This document shows positions 9,043 through 16,888 of a stretch of DNA of 64,000 nucleotides, in pieces. The stretch is from positions 1,674,001 through 1,738,000 of the forward strand of contig NZ_JAOPFX010000001.1 in assembly GCF_025515205.1 (NCBI RefSeq), given 5' to 3'. A program made the position numbers and the translations under genes. Each line of letters begins with the position of its first letter. The stretch's first letter is position 1. This stretch comes from Microbacterium fluvii (GTDB lineage Bacteria > Actinomycetota > Actinomycetes > Actinomycetales > Microbacteriaceae). The notes below the pieces were generated by a model, which was not told the DNA's origin, did no database searches, and saw only the letters and a list, made by a program, of their open reading frames with translations.

Positions 9043-10554
9043 TTACTCGGCGGCGGCCTCGTCGGCCTTCTTCTTGGCGGCGGGCTTGCGCGCCGGCGCC
9101 TTCTTGGCGGGCTTGGCGTCGGCGTCGTCGGCGGGAGCCTCGGCGGCGGCCTTCTTGGCGGCGGGCTTGCGCGCGGGAGCCTTCTTGGCCGGCTTCTCCT
9201 CGGCCTCGATGATCGCGTCGGCGTCGGCTGCGGCATCCGCAAGCTCCTGCGCCTCTTCGACGACCTCTTCTTCGTCGTCGAGCGCGGCGAAGCCGGTCAG
9301 GTCGACCGCCTTGCCGTTGGTGTCGACGACGGTGACCTTGCCGAGCGCGACCGCGAGGGCCTTGTTGCGGGCGACCTCGCCGATGACGACGGGCAGCTGG
9401 TTCTGCTGCTGCAGCGCGTCGACGAACTCCTGCGGGGCCATGCCGTACTGCGCGGCCGACTGGATGAGGTACTGCGTGAGCTCGTCCTGCGACACCTGCA
9501 CGTTCGCCTTCTCGGCGATGGCGTCGAGGATCATCTGGGTGCGGAACTGCTTCTCGCTGGCCTCGGTGACCTCGGCGCGGTGCTCGTCGTCCTCCAGGCG
9601 ACCCTCGCCCTCGAGGTGCGCGTGCACCTCGTCTTCGACGAGCTGGGCCGGCACGGGGATGTCGGACTGCTCGAGCAGGGTCTCGACGAGCTTGTCGCGC
9701 GCGGCCGAGGCCTGCGTGAACGCCGACTGCTGGCCGACGCGCTCGACGAGGCTCTCGCGGAGCTCTGCGATCGTGTCGAACTCGCTGGCCATCTGAGCGA
9801 AGTCGTCGTCGGCGTCGGGGAGCTCGCGCTCTTTGACCGCCACGACCGAGACCGAGACCTCGGCCTCGTCGCCGGCGTGGTCGCCGCCGATGAGCTTGGA
9901 GCGGAAGGTGGTGTCTTCACCGGCGGTGAGCGAGTCGATGGCCTCGTCGATGCCCTCGAGCAGCTCGCCCGAGCCGATCTCGTACGACACGCCCTCGGCG
10001 CGGTCGATCTCGTTGCCGTCGATCGTGGCGACGAGGTTGAGCTCGACGAAGTCGCCGGTCGCGGCGGGACGGTCGACGGTCACGAGCGTGCCGAAGCGGG
10101 CGCGCAGGCGGTCGACCTCGGCGTCGATGGCGGCCTCGTCGGTCTCGACGGCGTCGACCTCGATCGTGGTGCCCTCGTAGGCGGGGAGCTCGAACTCGGG
10201 GCGCACGTCGACCTCGACGTCGACGATCAGGTCGCCCGAGAAGTCCTTCTCGGCCGGCCACTCGACGATGTCGGCCGACGGGCGGCCCAGCACGCGCAGC
10301 TCGTTGGCGGTGACGGCCTCGCGGTAGTAGCCGTCCAGGCCCTCGCTGACGGCGTGCTCGAGCACGGCGCCACGGCCCACGCGCTGGTCGATGATCGGCG
10401 CGGGGACCTTGCCCTTGCGGAAGCCGGGCACCTGCACGTCCTGAGCGATGTGCTCGTAGGCGTGTGCGATGGCGGGCTTGAGCTCGTCGGGCGAGACCGT
10501 GATGTGCAGCTTGACCCGGGTGGGGCTGAGCTTCTCGACGGTGCTGTTGACCAT
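9043..10554 (-). CDS. tig: Trigger factor with Lys/Ala-rich C-terminal tail
   Basis: Ribosome-associated chaperone and peptidyl-prolyl isomerase of 503 residues. The ribosome-binding tail has [10 protein letters not shown]; the FKBP-like domain starts near residue 160 and the C-terminal chaperone arms follow. Start 10554 ([16 protein letters not shown]) fits the family; a GGAG-like site (AGAAGGAGAACGA region) precedes it. The last 50 residues are an unusual basic tail with two copies of [15 protein letters not shown] (residues 454-468 and 481-495), preceded by acidic stretches. Such histone-like tails occur in some actinobacterial trigger factors; its role is unknown. Confidence 0.96.
   Translation of the reverse strand: MVNSTVEKLSPTRVKLHITVSPDELKPAIAHAYEHIAQDVQVPGFRKGKVPAPIIDQRVGRGAVLEHAVSEGLDGYYREAVTANELRVLGRPSADIVEWPAEKDFSGDLIVDVEVDVRPEFELPAYEGTTIEVDAVETDEAAIDAEVDRLRARFGTLVTVDRPAATGDFVELNLVATIDGNEIDRAEGVSYEIGSGELLEGIDEAIDSLTAGEDTTFRSKLIGGDHAGDEAEVSVSVVAVKERELPDADDDFAQMASEFDTIAELRESLVERVGQQSAFTQASAARDKLVETLLEQSDIPVPAQLVEDEVHAHLEGEGRLEDDEHRAEVTEASEKQFRTQMILDAIAEKANVQVSQDELTQYLIQSAAQYGMAPQEFVDALQQQNQLPVVIGEVARNKALAVALGKVTVVDTNGKAVDLTGFAALDDEEEVVEEAQELADAAADADAIIEAEEKPAKKAPARKPAAKKAAAEAPADDADAKPAKKAPARKPAAKKKADEAAAE
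9070..9195 (-). repeat. In-frame 45-bp direct repeat coding the tig tail
   Basis: Two 45-base copies (9070-9114 and 9151-9195), 81 bases apart, encode the repeated [15 protein letters not shown]. Slippage between them would keep frame and change tail length. Confidence 0.8.
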
Positions 10555-10625
10555 GCCTGTTCGTTCTCCTTCTGATCGCCGCGCACGTGCAGCACGGCTG
10601 AGATCTGGGTTCGTGGGGCCGACAG

Positions 10626-10699
10626 TCGGGGCGACAGGATTTGAACCTGCGGCCTCCCGCTCCCAAAGCGGGCGCTCTACCAAGCTGAGCTACGCCCCG
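10626..10699 (-). tRNA. tRNA-Pro (anticodon UGG)
   Basis: Full cloverleaf of 74 nt on the minus strand: acceptor CGGGGCG/CGCCCCG, anticodon loop TTTGGGA giving UGG, T-loop TTCAAAT, discriminator A. CCA is not encoded. Confidence 0.97.
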
Positions 10700-10802
10700 G
10701 GCGGGTGCGCACGCGCGCGTGCGCCCTTTTCGACCCCCACGAGTCTAGCCGACGCGCCCGCATCCGGATGTCGCCGGTGCACAGGGGGGTCTCGACGTCC
10801 AG

Positions 10803-10808
10803 TAGACT
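10803..10808 (+). promoter_or_regulatory. -10 element (TAGACT) for tRNA-Gly
   Basis: TAGACT lies 27 bases before the mature 5' end, giving a short leader trimmed by RNase P. A TCTCGAC stretch lies at about the -35 distance. Confidence 0.5.
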
Positions 10809-10835
10809 CGTGGATGCTGTCGCCTCGGCGGCCGC

Positions 10836-10906
10836 GGGGATGTAGCTCAATGGTAGAGCCTCAGTCTTCCAAACTGATTACGCGGGTTCGATTCCCGTCA
10901 TCCCCT
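10836..10906 (+). tRNA. tRNA-Gly (anticodon UCC)
   Basis: 71-nt cloverleaf: acceptor GGGGATG/CATCCCC, anticodon loop CTTCCAA giving UCC, T-arm with TTCGATT. CCA is not encoded. Part of its 3' end is duplicated at 11053-11068. Confidence 0.96.
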
Positions 10907-10907
10907 C

Positions 10908-10951
10908 GCAATAGCAGAGAGGCCCGGAAATCCGGGCCTCTCTGCTATTGC
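10908..10951 (+). terminator. Very strong terminator after tRNA-Gly
   Basis: Perfect 21-bp stem (10908-10928 with 10931-10951) and minimal loop begin two bases after the tRNA. Being symmetric, it could act on both strands. Confidence 0.85.
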
Positions 10952-11075
10952 GGCTGTCTGGTGGTCACTGCTCGATAGCCGGTCGTGCCAGATACGTGCC
11001 CGCCGGCGCCGCCGGCGTGTGAAGGGGTGGACGTGAGGAGAGGCGGAGTGACCGATTCCCGTCATCCCTCTCGCG
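10952..11075. other. Gene-free gap with partial duplicate of tRNA-Gly 3' end
   Basis: No convincing gene. CGATTCCCGTCATCCC at 11053-11068 repeats the T-arm and acceptor end of tRNA-Gly (10889-10904); CTCGC follows in both copies with a small offset. This is the footprint expected of a tRNA attachment site pair, but no integrase is present, so it could be a deletion relic or a simple duplication. Confidence 0.55.
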
Positions 11076-11360
11076 CTAACCCCGTCGCGCCTGCTCGAGT
11101 CGCCGGGCGACCTCTTCGATGCCGGCGAGCACCACTGCGCCGACGGCGCACGTGATGCCGGCGGTGACCGTGACGGCGGCCCACACCATGAGATCGACCT
11201 TCGTCGAGGGATCTCCGCCTGCCGCAAGGGCGAGGACCACGGCCAGAGCGATCAGACCGATCGCCGAGTAGGCCAGCACGTGCAGGTGCCGCAACGGCGC
11301 GCTCAGCGGGGAGGGAGTACGGGGCCTGGCCGCTTCGGCGGGGTCGGGCGATGAGGTCAT
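11076..11360 (-). CDS. Small two-helix membrane protein
   Basis: A protein of 94 residues starting MTSSPDPAEAARP, with two hydrophobic segments (about LHVLAYSAIGLIALAVVLAL and VWAAVTVTAGITCAVGAVVL) and a charged C-terminal end (EEVARRLEQARRG). I do not recognise a family. Start 11360 is preferred because longer frames run into the repeat region upstream. No operon partner on this strand. Confidence 0.65.
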   Translation of the reverse strand: MTSSPDPAEAARPRTPSPLSAPLRHLHVLAYSAIGLIALAVVLALAAGGDPSTKVDLMVWAAVTVTAGITCAVGAVVLAGIEEVARRLEQARRG

Positions 11361-11396
11361 AGCCGGATCATAGATCCCTGCGGCCCGCCGTCTCAC

Positions 11397-11453
11397 TCGG
11401 TCGTCACACACGGCGACCGCGTGGCCGATCGAGCCGCCATTTACGACGACTGA
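11397..11453. repeat. 57-bp intergenic palindromic repeat, degenerate copy
   Basis: Begins TCGGTCGTCACACACGGCG and ends CGACGACTGA. Its arms are imperfect. It shares both ends and exact length with the copy 74 bp downstream. Confidence 0.7.
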
Positions 11454-11470
11454 GGCTTCCGGCATCCGCT

Positions 11471-11527
11471 TCGGTCGTCACATACGGCGACCGCGAACGC
11501 GCCGGAGCCGCCGTATGTGACGACTGA
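11471..11527. repeat. 57-bp intergenic palindromic repeat, intact copy
   Basis: Perfect 16-bp arms GTCGTCACATACGGCG and its complement enclose 19 bases. REP-like or a miniature element; too large-looped for a classic terminator, although it lies just downstream of the 11547 gene's stop. Confidence 0.75.
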
Positions 11528-11546
11528 AGCAAGGGCGGGCGGGGCG

Positions 11547-11906
11547 TCAGCCGCCCAGCACCTCGACGAACTCCGCGGGGAGCACGACGTTCGGCCCCGC
11601 GCCGCGGAAGAACGGTGCGACCTGGGCGGGCACATAGCCGGCGATGCCGCAGCCGACCTTGGTGACGAGGAACGTCAGTTCGGGATGCTGCGCCGCGAAC
11701 GCGACGAAACGCGCCGCCTGCGCGGCGAACACAGCCGGCCCCGACATCGTGTCGATGCCGTACGACTGCCCCTGCATCCCCTCGGACTGCCCCATGATCG
11801 CACCGAAGTTCTGCACGGCGTACAGCGCGGCGCCCGCCCCGTGGATCCCGCCGCCGTTGGAGCCGAAAACGAAGATCTCGTTGGGGGCGAGTCGGGTGAT
11901 GTGCAT
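11547..11906 (-). CDS. A1S_2505-like small globular protein
   Basis: A protein of 119 residues with FVFGSNGGGIHGAGAALYA, FGAIMGQSEGMQGQSYGI and LVTKVGCGIAGY. It matches my memory of a widespread family named after A1S_2505 and called phage non-structural; the glycine-rich loops also recall macro-type nucleotide-binding folds. Function is unknown, and no phage gene is nearby. Its ATG overlaps the stop of the gamma-carbonic-anhydrase gene (TGATG), so the two are translationally coupled. Confidence 0.7.
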   Translation of the reverse strand: MHITRLAPNEIFVFGSNGGGIHGAGAALYAVQNFGAIMGQSEGMQGQSYGIDTMSGPAVFAAQAARFVAFAAQHPELTFLVTKVGCGIAGYVPAQVAPFFRGAGPNVVLPAEFVEVLGG

Positions 11907-12445
11907 CAGCGGGCCTCCTCGGCGGCGATGTGGTTCTCAAGATGCGCGCGATAGGTCTCGGCATTGCGCAGGATGCCGGCCTTCTCGTCGTCGGTCAGCT
12001 CGCGCCGCACCTTGGCGGGCACCCCCGCCACGAGCGAGCCGGGCGGGATCACCGCGCCCTCGAGCACGACCGCTCCCCCGGCGACGAGAGATCCGGCGCC
12101 GATGACGGCGCCCGACAGTACGACGCTGCCCATGCCGATGAGGCACCCGTCCTCGATCGTGCAGCCGTGCACGACGGCGTTGTGGCCGACCGAGACGTCT
12201 CGGCCGATCACGACGGGAAGACCGCGGTCGACGTGCACCGAGACGTTGTCCTGCAGGTTGCTGCCGGCTCCCAGGGTGATGCTGTCGCCGTCTGCGCGCA
12301 GCACCGCGTTGTACCAGACGCTCGAGCCCTCTTCGAGGGTGACGGCGCCGATCACACGGGCGCCGGAGGCGACGAACGCGCTCTCGTCGACGACGGGCGC
12401 GTGGCCGGAGACGGACAGGATCGAGGCATCGGCGGCGATGGTCAT
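11906..12445 (-). CDS. Gamma carbonic anhydrase-type left-handed beta-helix protein
   Basis: A protein of 179 residues built from hexapeptide repeats (IGAVTLEEGSSVWYNAVLRADGD ...) ending in a C-terminal helix, as in YrdA/PaaY/CaiE proteins. Candidate metal ligands are His in SVHVDRG and two in VGHNAVVHGCTIED, the normal pattern for a trimer-interface zinc or iron site. Enzyme activity is not certain in this branch. Start 12445 sits seven bases after a TATCGT -10 (12457-12452), so the mRNA is likely leaderless. Coupled to the A1S_2505-like gene. Confidence 0.88.
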   Translation of the reverse strand: MTIAADASILSVSGHAPVVDESAFVASGARVIGAVTLEEGSSVWYNAVLRADGDSITLGAGSNLQDNVSVHVDRGLPVVIGRDVSVGHNAVVHGCTIEDGCLIGMGSVVLSGAVIGAGSLVAGGAVVLEGAVIPPGSLVAGVPAKVRRELTDDEKAGILRNAETYRAHLENHIAAEEAR

Positions 12446-12451
12446 GATCAG

Positions 12452-12457
12452 ACGATA
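12452..12457 (-). promoter_or_regulatory. -10 element (TATCGT) of leaderless gamma-CA gene
   Basis: Read on the minus strand; six bases separate it from the ATG at 12445. Confidence 0.5.
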
Positions 12458-12507
12458 ACGGCTGATTAGCCCAGCCTTCGCTTGCTTGCGGAATGCCCCG
12501 CCCTGAG

Positions 12508-12513
12508 TAGCGT
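12508..12513 (+). promoter_or_regulatory. -10 element (TAGCGT) for dps
   Basis: Gives a leader of about 36 nt carrying the AAGGGAG ribosome site at 12540-12546. Confidence 0.45.
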
Positions 12514-12555
12514 TGACACCATCGAGGCCACTGCCTCTCGAAGGGAGACGAGAAC

Positions 12556-13041
12556 ATGACCAAGAACCAGACCATTTCCGCCACCGCCGCCGACCCCACG
12601 GTCGCCGCAGGCACCGCGCAGTTCCTCACTCCCGTCGTGATCGGACTGCAGGCGCTCGTCGTCAACGGCAAGCAGGCCCATTGGAACGTGCGGGGCACGA
12701 ACTTCCTGTCGATCCACGAGCTGCTCGACTCCGTCGTCGACCACGCCCAGGCCGCCTCCGATGAGGCCGCCGAGCGGATCGTCGCCCTCGGCCTTCCGGT
12801 CGACGCGCGACTGTCGACGATCGCGTCCAAGGCGCCCGCATCGACGATCGCCGCCGGCTTCTCGCAGTGGGACAAGACGGTCGCCGCCATCGTCGCCGAC
12901 ATCGACGCGATCCTCGCCGACGTGCAGGCCGCGATCGACGGTCTCGACGAGGTCGACCTCACGAGCCAGGACGTCGTGATCGGCATCAAGGCGACGCTCG
13001 AGAAGGACCGCTGGTTCCTCTCGGCGCACCTTGCGGAGTGA
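12556..13041 (+). CDS. dps: Dps-family DNA-protection ferritin
   Basis: Miniferritin of 161 residues that oxidises and stores iron as a dodecamer and can coat DNA under stress. The ferroxidase residues are visible in KQAHWNVRG and in SIHELLDSVVDHAQAASDEAAERI. The N-terminal 18 residues are short and not strongly basic, so DNA binding is uncertain. Start 12556 has a clear AAGGGAG site. Single gene, ended by a GC-rich hairpin. Confidence 0.93.
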   Translation: MTKNQTISATAADPTVAAGTAQFLTPVVIGLQALVVNGKQAHWNVRGTNFLSIHELLDSVVDHAQAASDEAAERIVALGLPVDARLSTIASKAPASTIAAGFSQWDKTVAAIVADIDAILADVQAAIDGLDEVDLTSQDVVIGIKATLEKDRWFLSAHLAE

Positions 13042-13062
13042 TCTCGCGCGACCCAGAGTGAA

Positions 13063-13092
13063 CGAAGCCCCGGCCCGACGGCCGGGGCTTCG
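13063..13092. terminator. Terminator between convergent dps and amidohydrolase
   Basis: Thirteen-bp stem CGAAGCCCCGGCC (13063-13075) pairs with 13080-13092 around a four-base loop, 21 bp after the dps stop. It probably serves both strands. Confidence 0.8.
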
Positions 13093-13098
13093 TGCCGT

Positions 13099-14589
13099 TC
13101 AGGCCAGGTGTGTGAGGCGTCCGCCGAGCAGCGTCGCCGTGACCTCCATGCCGCGCATGGCCGGCTCGTCGGCGGTCAGCGGATCGGCCGCGCACAGCGC
13201 GAGGTCGGCGACGACTCCCGGTGCGATCACGGCCGGATCCGCCGAGCCGCCTCGAGTGGATGCCGCCAGCGCCGTCGCCGCATCCAGCGCCTGCTCGGGG
13301 CGCCACGCCGGCCGGCCGTCGCGCGTGCGGAAGACGGCTGCGGCCATCGCGGCCCACGGGTCGAGGGGCGACACGGGCGCGTCGGAGCCGAACAGCAGGT
13401 TCGCACCGGAATCTGCGAGCGCCCGGAGCGGATAGGCCAGCGCCGTCTGATCGGCCCAGATCGTGTCGGTGAGGTCACGGTCGTCGACGGCGTGCTCGGG
13501 CTGCACACTGGCGCCCACTCCGAGACGGGCGAACCGCGGGATGTCGGCGTGCGCGACCAGCTGCGCGTGCTCGATCGTGCCGGTCGCCCCCGTCGAGGCG
13601 AACGCCTCGAGCGCGTGGGAGTTGGCGACGTCGCCGATCGCGTGGATGGCGCACGAGAGCCCACCGGCCGTCGCTCGCGTCATGAGCTCGAGCAGTTCGG
13701 CGGGCGGCACCGTCAGCATCCCGTGGTCGTGTCCGTCTCCTGGGTAGGGGTGCGAGCATGCCGCGGTGCGGGTGCCCAGCGACCCGTCGGTGATGACCTT
13801 GAGCGAGCCGACCGTCACCAGCCCACCCTCGCCGACGGCGTCGCCGGTGCGCAGCCCCTCGGCGAGCGCGCGGTCGAGCAGGTCGGGATAGATGCCGAAC
13901 TCCGCCCGCAGCGTGTCGAACCCGCCGGCGAGCCTCCGCGCCCACGACTCGACGTTCCATGCCATGTCGAGGTCGACGAGGCCGACCACGCCCCTGCGTG
14001 CGGCCGCGCGAGCCGCATCGGCGACCAGCCCGTCGGCGATGATCGGGTCGGCGGCGTTGAGCCGGCGCGAGATCTCGAACGCGGGCGCTTCACGCAGCAT
14101 CCCGTCGGGTCCCGTCTGCAGTCCCTCGCGGTGCTGGGCGGCCGAGTTCAGCCACACGCTGTGCACGTCGGCGTTGATGAGATAGGTCGGGATGCCGCCG
14201 GTGGCGGCATCGAGCAGCTCGAGGTCGGCGGCGTCGGGCCAGAGGGCGTCGCGGAAGCCCGTGCCGATGCGACGACCGTCGGCCAGCACGGGAGCCCCAC
14301 CCATCACGCGCGCGGCACCGGCCGCCGAGCCGACGGAGCCGAGGTCTTCGCGCTGCGCGACGAGGGCCCACTGCACGGTGTGCACGTGGTGGTCCCACAG
14401 TCCAGGGATCAGCCAGCCGCCGTCGGCGCGCAGTACGTCGCCGACGGGGCGCAGTGCGCGCGTGGGCGCGATGTCGACGATGCGGCCGTCGGCGATGACG
14501 ACGTCGAGCAGTCCCTCAGGGAGCAGCTCGCTACCCGGCCCGGAGACGCGGGCGCCGACGATCGTGCCGACCGAATCCCCCACGTTCAC
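13099..14589 (-). CDS. Amidohydrolase of the YtcJ/amidohydrolase_3 type
   Basis: A metal-dependent hydrolase of 496 residues. The N-terminal sandwich leads to the metal motif GLWDHHVHT; LINADVHSVWLNS and CAIHAIGDVANSHALEAF carry further ligands, and LLFGSDAPVSPLDPW carries the catalytic Asp. This architecture is that of YtcJ-like deacylases and amidases; the substrate is unknown. The GTG start at 14589 overlaps the stop of the PaiB-like gene (GTGA), which defines the start better than any internal ATG. Confidence 0.87.
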   Translation of the reverse strand: MNVGDSVGTIVGARVSGPGSELLPEGLLDVVIADGRIVDIAPTRALRPVGDVLRADGGWLIPGLWDHHVHTVQWALVAQREDLGSVGSAAGAARVMGGAPVLADGRRIGTGFRDALWPDAADLELLDAATGGIPTYLINADVHSVWLNSAAQHREGLQTGPDGMLREAPAFEISRRLNAADPIIADGLVADAARAAARRGVVGLVDLDMAWNVESWARRLAGGFDTLRAEFGIYPDLLDRALAEGLRTGDAVGEGGLVTVGSLKVITDGSLGTRTAACSHPYPGDGHDHGMLTVPPAELLELMTRATAGGLSCAIHAIGDVANSHALEAFASTGATGTIEHAQLVAHADIPRFARLGVGASVQPEHAVDDRDLTDTIWADQTALAYPLRALADSGANLLFGSDAPVSPLDPWAAMAAAVFRTRDGRPAWRPEQALDAATALAASTRGGSADPAVIAPGVVADLALCAADPLTADEPAMRGMEVTATLLGGRLTHLA

Positions 14590-15221
14590 CTGGGCCGCCT
14601 GGCGTCGCGCGCGCGAACCATCTCGGCGGCGAGCGCGGGGTTCGCCCACGCCGCGTCGCCTGACAGCTCCGCGATCACCGTCTCGACGACCTCGTCGGTC
14701 TTGTTCTGGCTCAGCTTTCGCTTGGCGACGACCGTGCTCGGCGTGAGGCGGAAGCCGACCGTGCCGCGCTCGAGCCGCCGCACGTAGTCCTCGTCGTTGG
14801 GGCGCTCCCACATGAGCCGGGGCTGCGGCATCCCGCCCTCGAAGTGGGCCACGAGCCGGTCGAGCACCCGGAGGTTCTCTTCGGGGCTGAGGATCTCGGG
14901 GACGCCTGTGAGGTGGGCCGACACGAAGTTCCAGGTGGGCACGCTCGCGACGTCGCCGTACCAGCCGGGTGAGATGTAGCCGTGCGGCCCCTGCACCACC
15001 ACCATCAGCTCCCGCTCCCCCAGCCCGTGGATGAGGTCGTCCGGCTTGCCGACGTGGCCGACGATCGTGAGGTCGTCGCGCTCGTCGTCGAGCAGCACGG
15101 CGTAGTGCGAGGCGACGAGTCCGTCGTCGGTGTGCGAGACCAGCGTCACCCACGGGTTGCGGGCGATCAGCCGCCGCAGCTCGGCCGTGTCGGTGAGCGC
15201 GAAGCTCGGATTCTGTCTCAT
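14586..15221 (-). CDS. PaiB-like FMN-binding protein
   Basis: A 211-residue flavin-reductase-like split-barrel protein of the PaiB family: VSHTDDGLVASHYAVLLD, GHVGKPDDL, HGYISPGWYG and VPTWNFVSAHLTG are hallmark segments. Members are called FMN-binding negative transcriptional regulators from Bacillus PaiB, but have no helix-turn-helix; a DNA role here is unproven. A GAGGTG site precedes the ATG. It lies 18 bp after the glycosylase gene and overlaps the amidohydrolase, so the four minus-strand genes from rpiB on look like one operon. Confidence 0.9.
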   Translation of the reverse strand: MRQNPSFALTDTAELRRLIARNPWVTLVSHTDDGLVASHYAVLLDDERDDLTIVGHVGKPDDLIHGLGERELMVVVQGPHGYISPGWYGDVASVPTWNFVSAHLTGVPEILSPEENLRVLDRLVAHFEGGMPQPRLMWERPNDEDYVRRLERGTVGFRLTPSTVVAKRKLSQNKTDEVVETVIAELSGDAAWANPALAAEMVRARDARRPR

Positions 15222-15239
15222 TCGTTCACCTCTGCACCA

Positions 15240-16292
15240 TCAGCGCTGGCACGACGGGCACCAGTACAGCTTGCGGGTCGCCATCTCTTCGAGGGCGATC
15301 TCGGTGCCGCACACGCGGCAGGGGAGCCCCGCACGGTGATAGACCCAGTGCCGATCGTCGCGGCTGGCCATCGCCCTGCGGTAGTCGTCGGGCGACAGGT
15401 CGTCCATCGTCATCATCTGGCCCGTCTCGACGCCGATGCGCAGCAGCCGCGTCCAGTCGTGCCACAGGCCCCGCACGACCTCTTCCGGCACGTCGCGCCC
15501 CGGGGTGTGCGGGTTCAGCCGGGCACGGAACAGCAGCTCGGCGCGGTAGACGTTGCCGATGCCGCTGACGACCGACTGATCCATCAGCAGCTGCCCGATC
15601 GCGGTGGGCTTGCGGCGTACGACGGCGGTGAAGCGCTCCTCGCCCTCGGCGAGATCGTCGACGAGCGGGTCGGGGCCGAGCTTGGCGATGGTCGCCGCCA
15701 CCTCGTCGGCGGTCTGCAGTTCGCACGCGGTGGGGCCGCGGAGGTCGGCGCAGGTGGTTGGGCCCACGCGCCCCGAGGCTCCGCCCGACGCGTCAGCGTC
15801 GAGCGGAGAGGGCGTGGGGACTGTCATGAGGCGCAGCCGCACCTGCCCGACCACCGGCGGCGGCCACTCGGTCTCTTCTGCGAGGCCCGTCGTCTGCTCC
15901 GACATGCGCACGTGCACTCGGGTCCTGCGCGGTGCGCCGATGGAGGTCAGTGAGTTCTCGCCCGCGGCATCCATGATGGCGTCGAGGTCGGTGCCGCGCT
16001 GATTGGTCTGCCCCATCCGGCCGTTGGCCGAGGCGATGGTCGGGTCGACGATGATCTCGCCGGCGAAGTCCCACGCGCCGTACATGCCCAGATGCACCCG
16101 CAGCCAGATGTCGTCGTCGAACTCGAGGAACATCTGCTTGCCGACGGCGCGCACGGCGGTCGCCTCACGGCCGTCGATGACGGTGGCGCCTTCGGCGAAC
16201 CTGCCCTGGGGACTGGATGCCGACACCCGGCGCCCGACGATGTTGCGGTCGAACTGCCGGGCGATGCGGTGGACGGAGTGCCCCTCGGGCAT
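15240..16292 (-). CDS. Fpg/Nei-type DNA glycosylase with inserts
   Basis: Base-excision repair enzyme of the endonuclease VIII branch. It begins MPEGHSVHR, giving the catalytic Pro2-Glu3; the helix-two-turn-helix reads DQSVVSGIGNVYRAELLF; the C-terminal zinc finger is CRVC ... CPSC. At 350 residues it exceeds the usual 250-290 because of an insert in the N-terminal domain (about residues 75-140) and a short Gly/Ala-rich one near 165-190. Start overlaps the rpiB stop. Nei II of Mycobacterium is the closest known type; lesion preference cannot be read. Confidence 0.9.
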   Translation of the reverse strand: MPEGHSVHRIARQFDRNIVGRRVSASSPQGRFAEGATVIDGREATAVRAVGKQMFLEFDDDIWLRVHLGMYGAWDFAGEIIVDPTIASANGRMGQTNQRGTDLDAIMDAAGENSLTSIGAPRRTRVHVRMSEQTTGLAEETEWPPPVVGQVRLRLMTVPTPSPLDADASGGASGRVGPTTCADLRGPTACELQTADEVAATIAKLGPDPLVDDLAEGEERFTAVVRRKPTAIGQLLMDQSVVSGIGNVYRAELLFRARLNPHTPGRDVPEEVVRGLWHDWTRLLRIGVETGQMMTMDDLSPDDYRRAMASRDDRHWVYHRAGLPCRVCGTEIALEEMATRKLYWCPSCQR

Positions 16293-16837
16293 CAGCCGGC
16301 TTCGGGGTCGAACGAGCTGTCGGAGGCCGCGAGCACGTCGGGGCCCCCCGCCGTCGCCCGCGGGTCGGGTTCGAGGATGCCCTCGGTCTCATAGGCGGCG
16401 AGCTGCGCGATGCGCCGGGCGTGCCGCTCCTCGCCCGGGAAGGGCGTCGCGATGAAGCGGTCGATGAACGTCGTCGCCTCGTCGAAGGTGTGCTGGCGGG
16501 CGCCGATGGCGATGACGTTGGCGTCGTTGTGCTCGCGGGCCAGTTCTGCCGTGGCGAGGTTCCAGACGAGGGCCGCGCGGATGCCGCGCACCTTGTTGGC
16601 CGCGATCTGCTCGCCGTTGCCCGACCCGCCGAACACGACGCCGAGCGTGACGATGCCCGCCTCCTGGTCGCGCACGACCGCCTGGGCGGCGCGGATGCAG
16701 AACGCCGGGTAGTCGTCGAGCGGGTCGTACTCGATCGGACCGTGGTCGACGACCTCGTGCCCTTGCGCGGCGAGGTGGTGCTGCAGCTGCGTCGAGAACT
16801 CGAGGCCGGCGTGGTCGGTCGCGATGTGGATGCGCAT
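16292..16837 (-). CDS. rpiB: Ribose-5-phosphate isomerase B
   Basis: Interconverts ribose-5-phosphate and ribulose-5-phosphate in the pentose phosphate pathway. The protein has 181 residues; IATDHAGLEF is the N-terminal phosphate-binding motif. The loop GGSGNGE (residues 70-76) puts Glu76 as the catalytic base in place of the Cys of E. coli RpiB, as in mycobacteria. The last 20 residues are an acidic low-complexity tail. First gene of the minus-strand set; a TAGGAT -10 (16849-16844) makes it leaderless. Confidence 0.95.
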   Translation of the reverse strand: MRIHIATDHAGLEFSTQLQHHLAAQGHEVVDHGPIEYDPLDDYPAFCIRAAQAVVRDQEAGIVTLGVVFGGSGNGEQIAANKVRGIRAALVWNLATAELAREHNDANVIAIGARQHTFDEATTFIDRFIATPFPGEERHARRIAQLAAYETEGILEPDPRATAGGPDVLAASDSSFDPEAG

Positions 16838-16843
16838 GGGTCC

Positions 16844-16849
16844 ATCCTA
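16844..16849 (-). promoter_or_regulatory. -10 element (TAGGAT) of leaderless rpiB operon
   Basis: Minus-strand TAGGAT, six bases before the ATG at 16837. Confidence 0.6.
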
Positions 16850-16888
16850 CGGAGCGCCACGGGCGGCTGTGCCGACGGCATCGCTCGA

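Noticed and set aside
9043..9195. Separate histone H1-like gene
   Set aside because: The Lys/Ala-rich part is continuous with the trigger factor frame and has no start signal of its own.
11053..11068. Second tRNA gene
   Set aside because: Only the T-arm and acceptor end are present; no D-arm or anticodon arm.
11397..11527. CRISPR-like repeat pair
   Set aside because: Only two copies, no spacers of uniform length, internal palindrome of 16 bp, no cas genes.
11547..11906. Prophage remnant suggested by the phage-type family name
   Set aside because: No capsid, tail, integrase or lysis genes nearby; neighbours are core metabolism.
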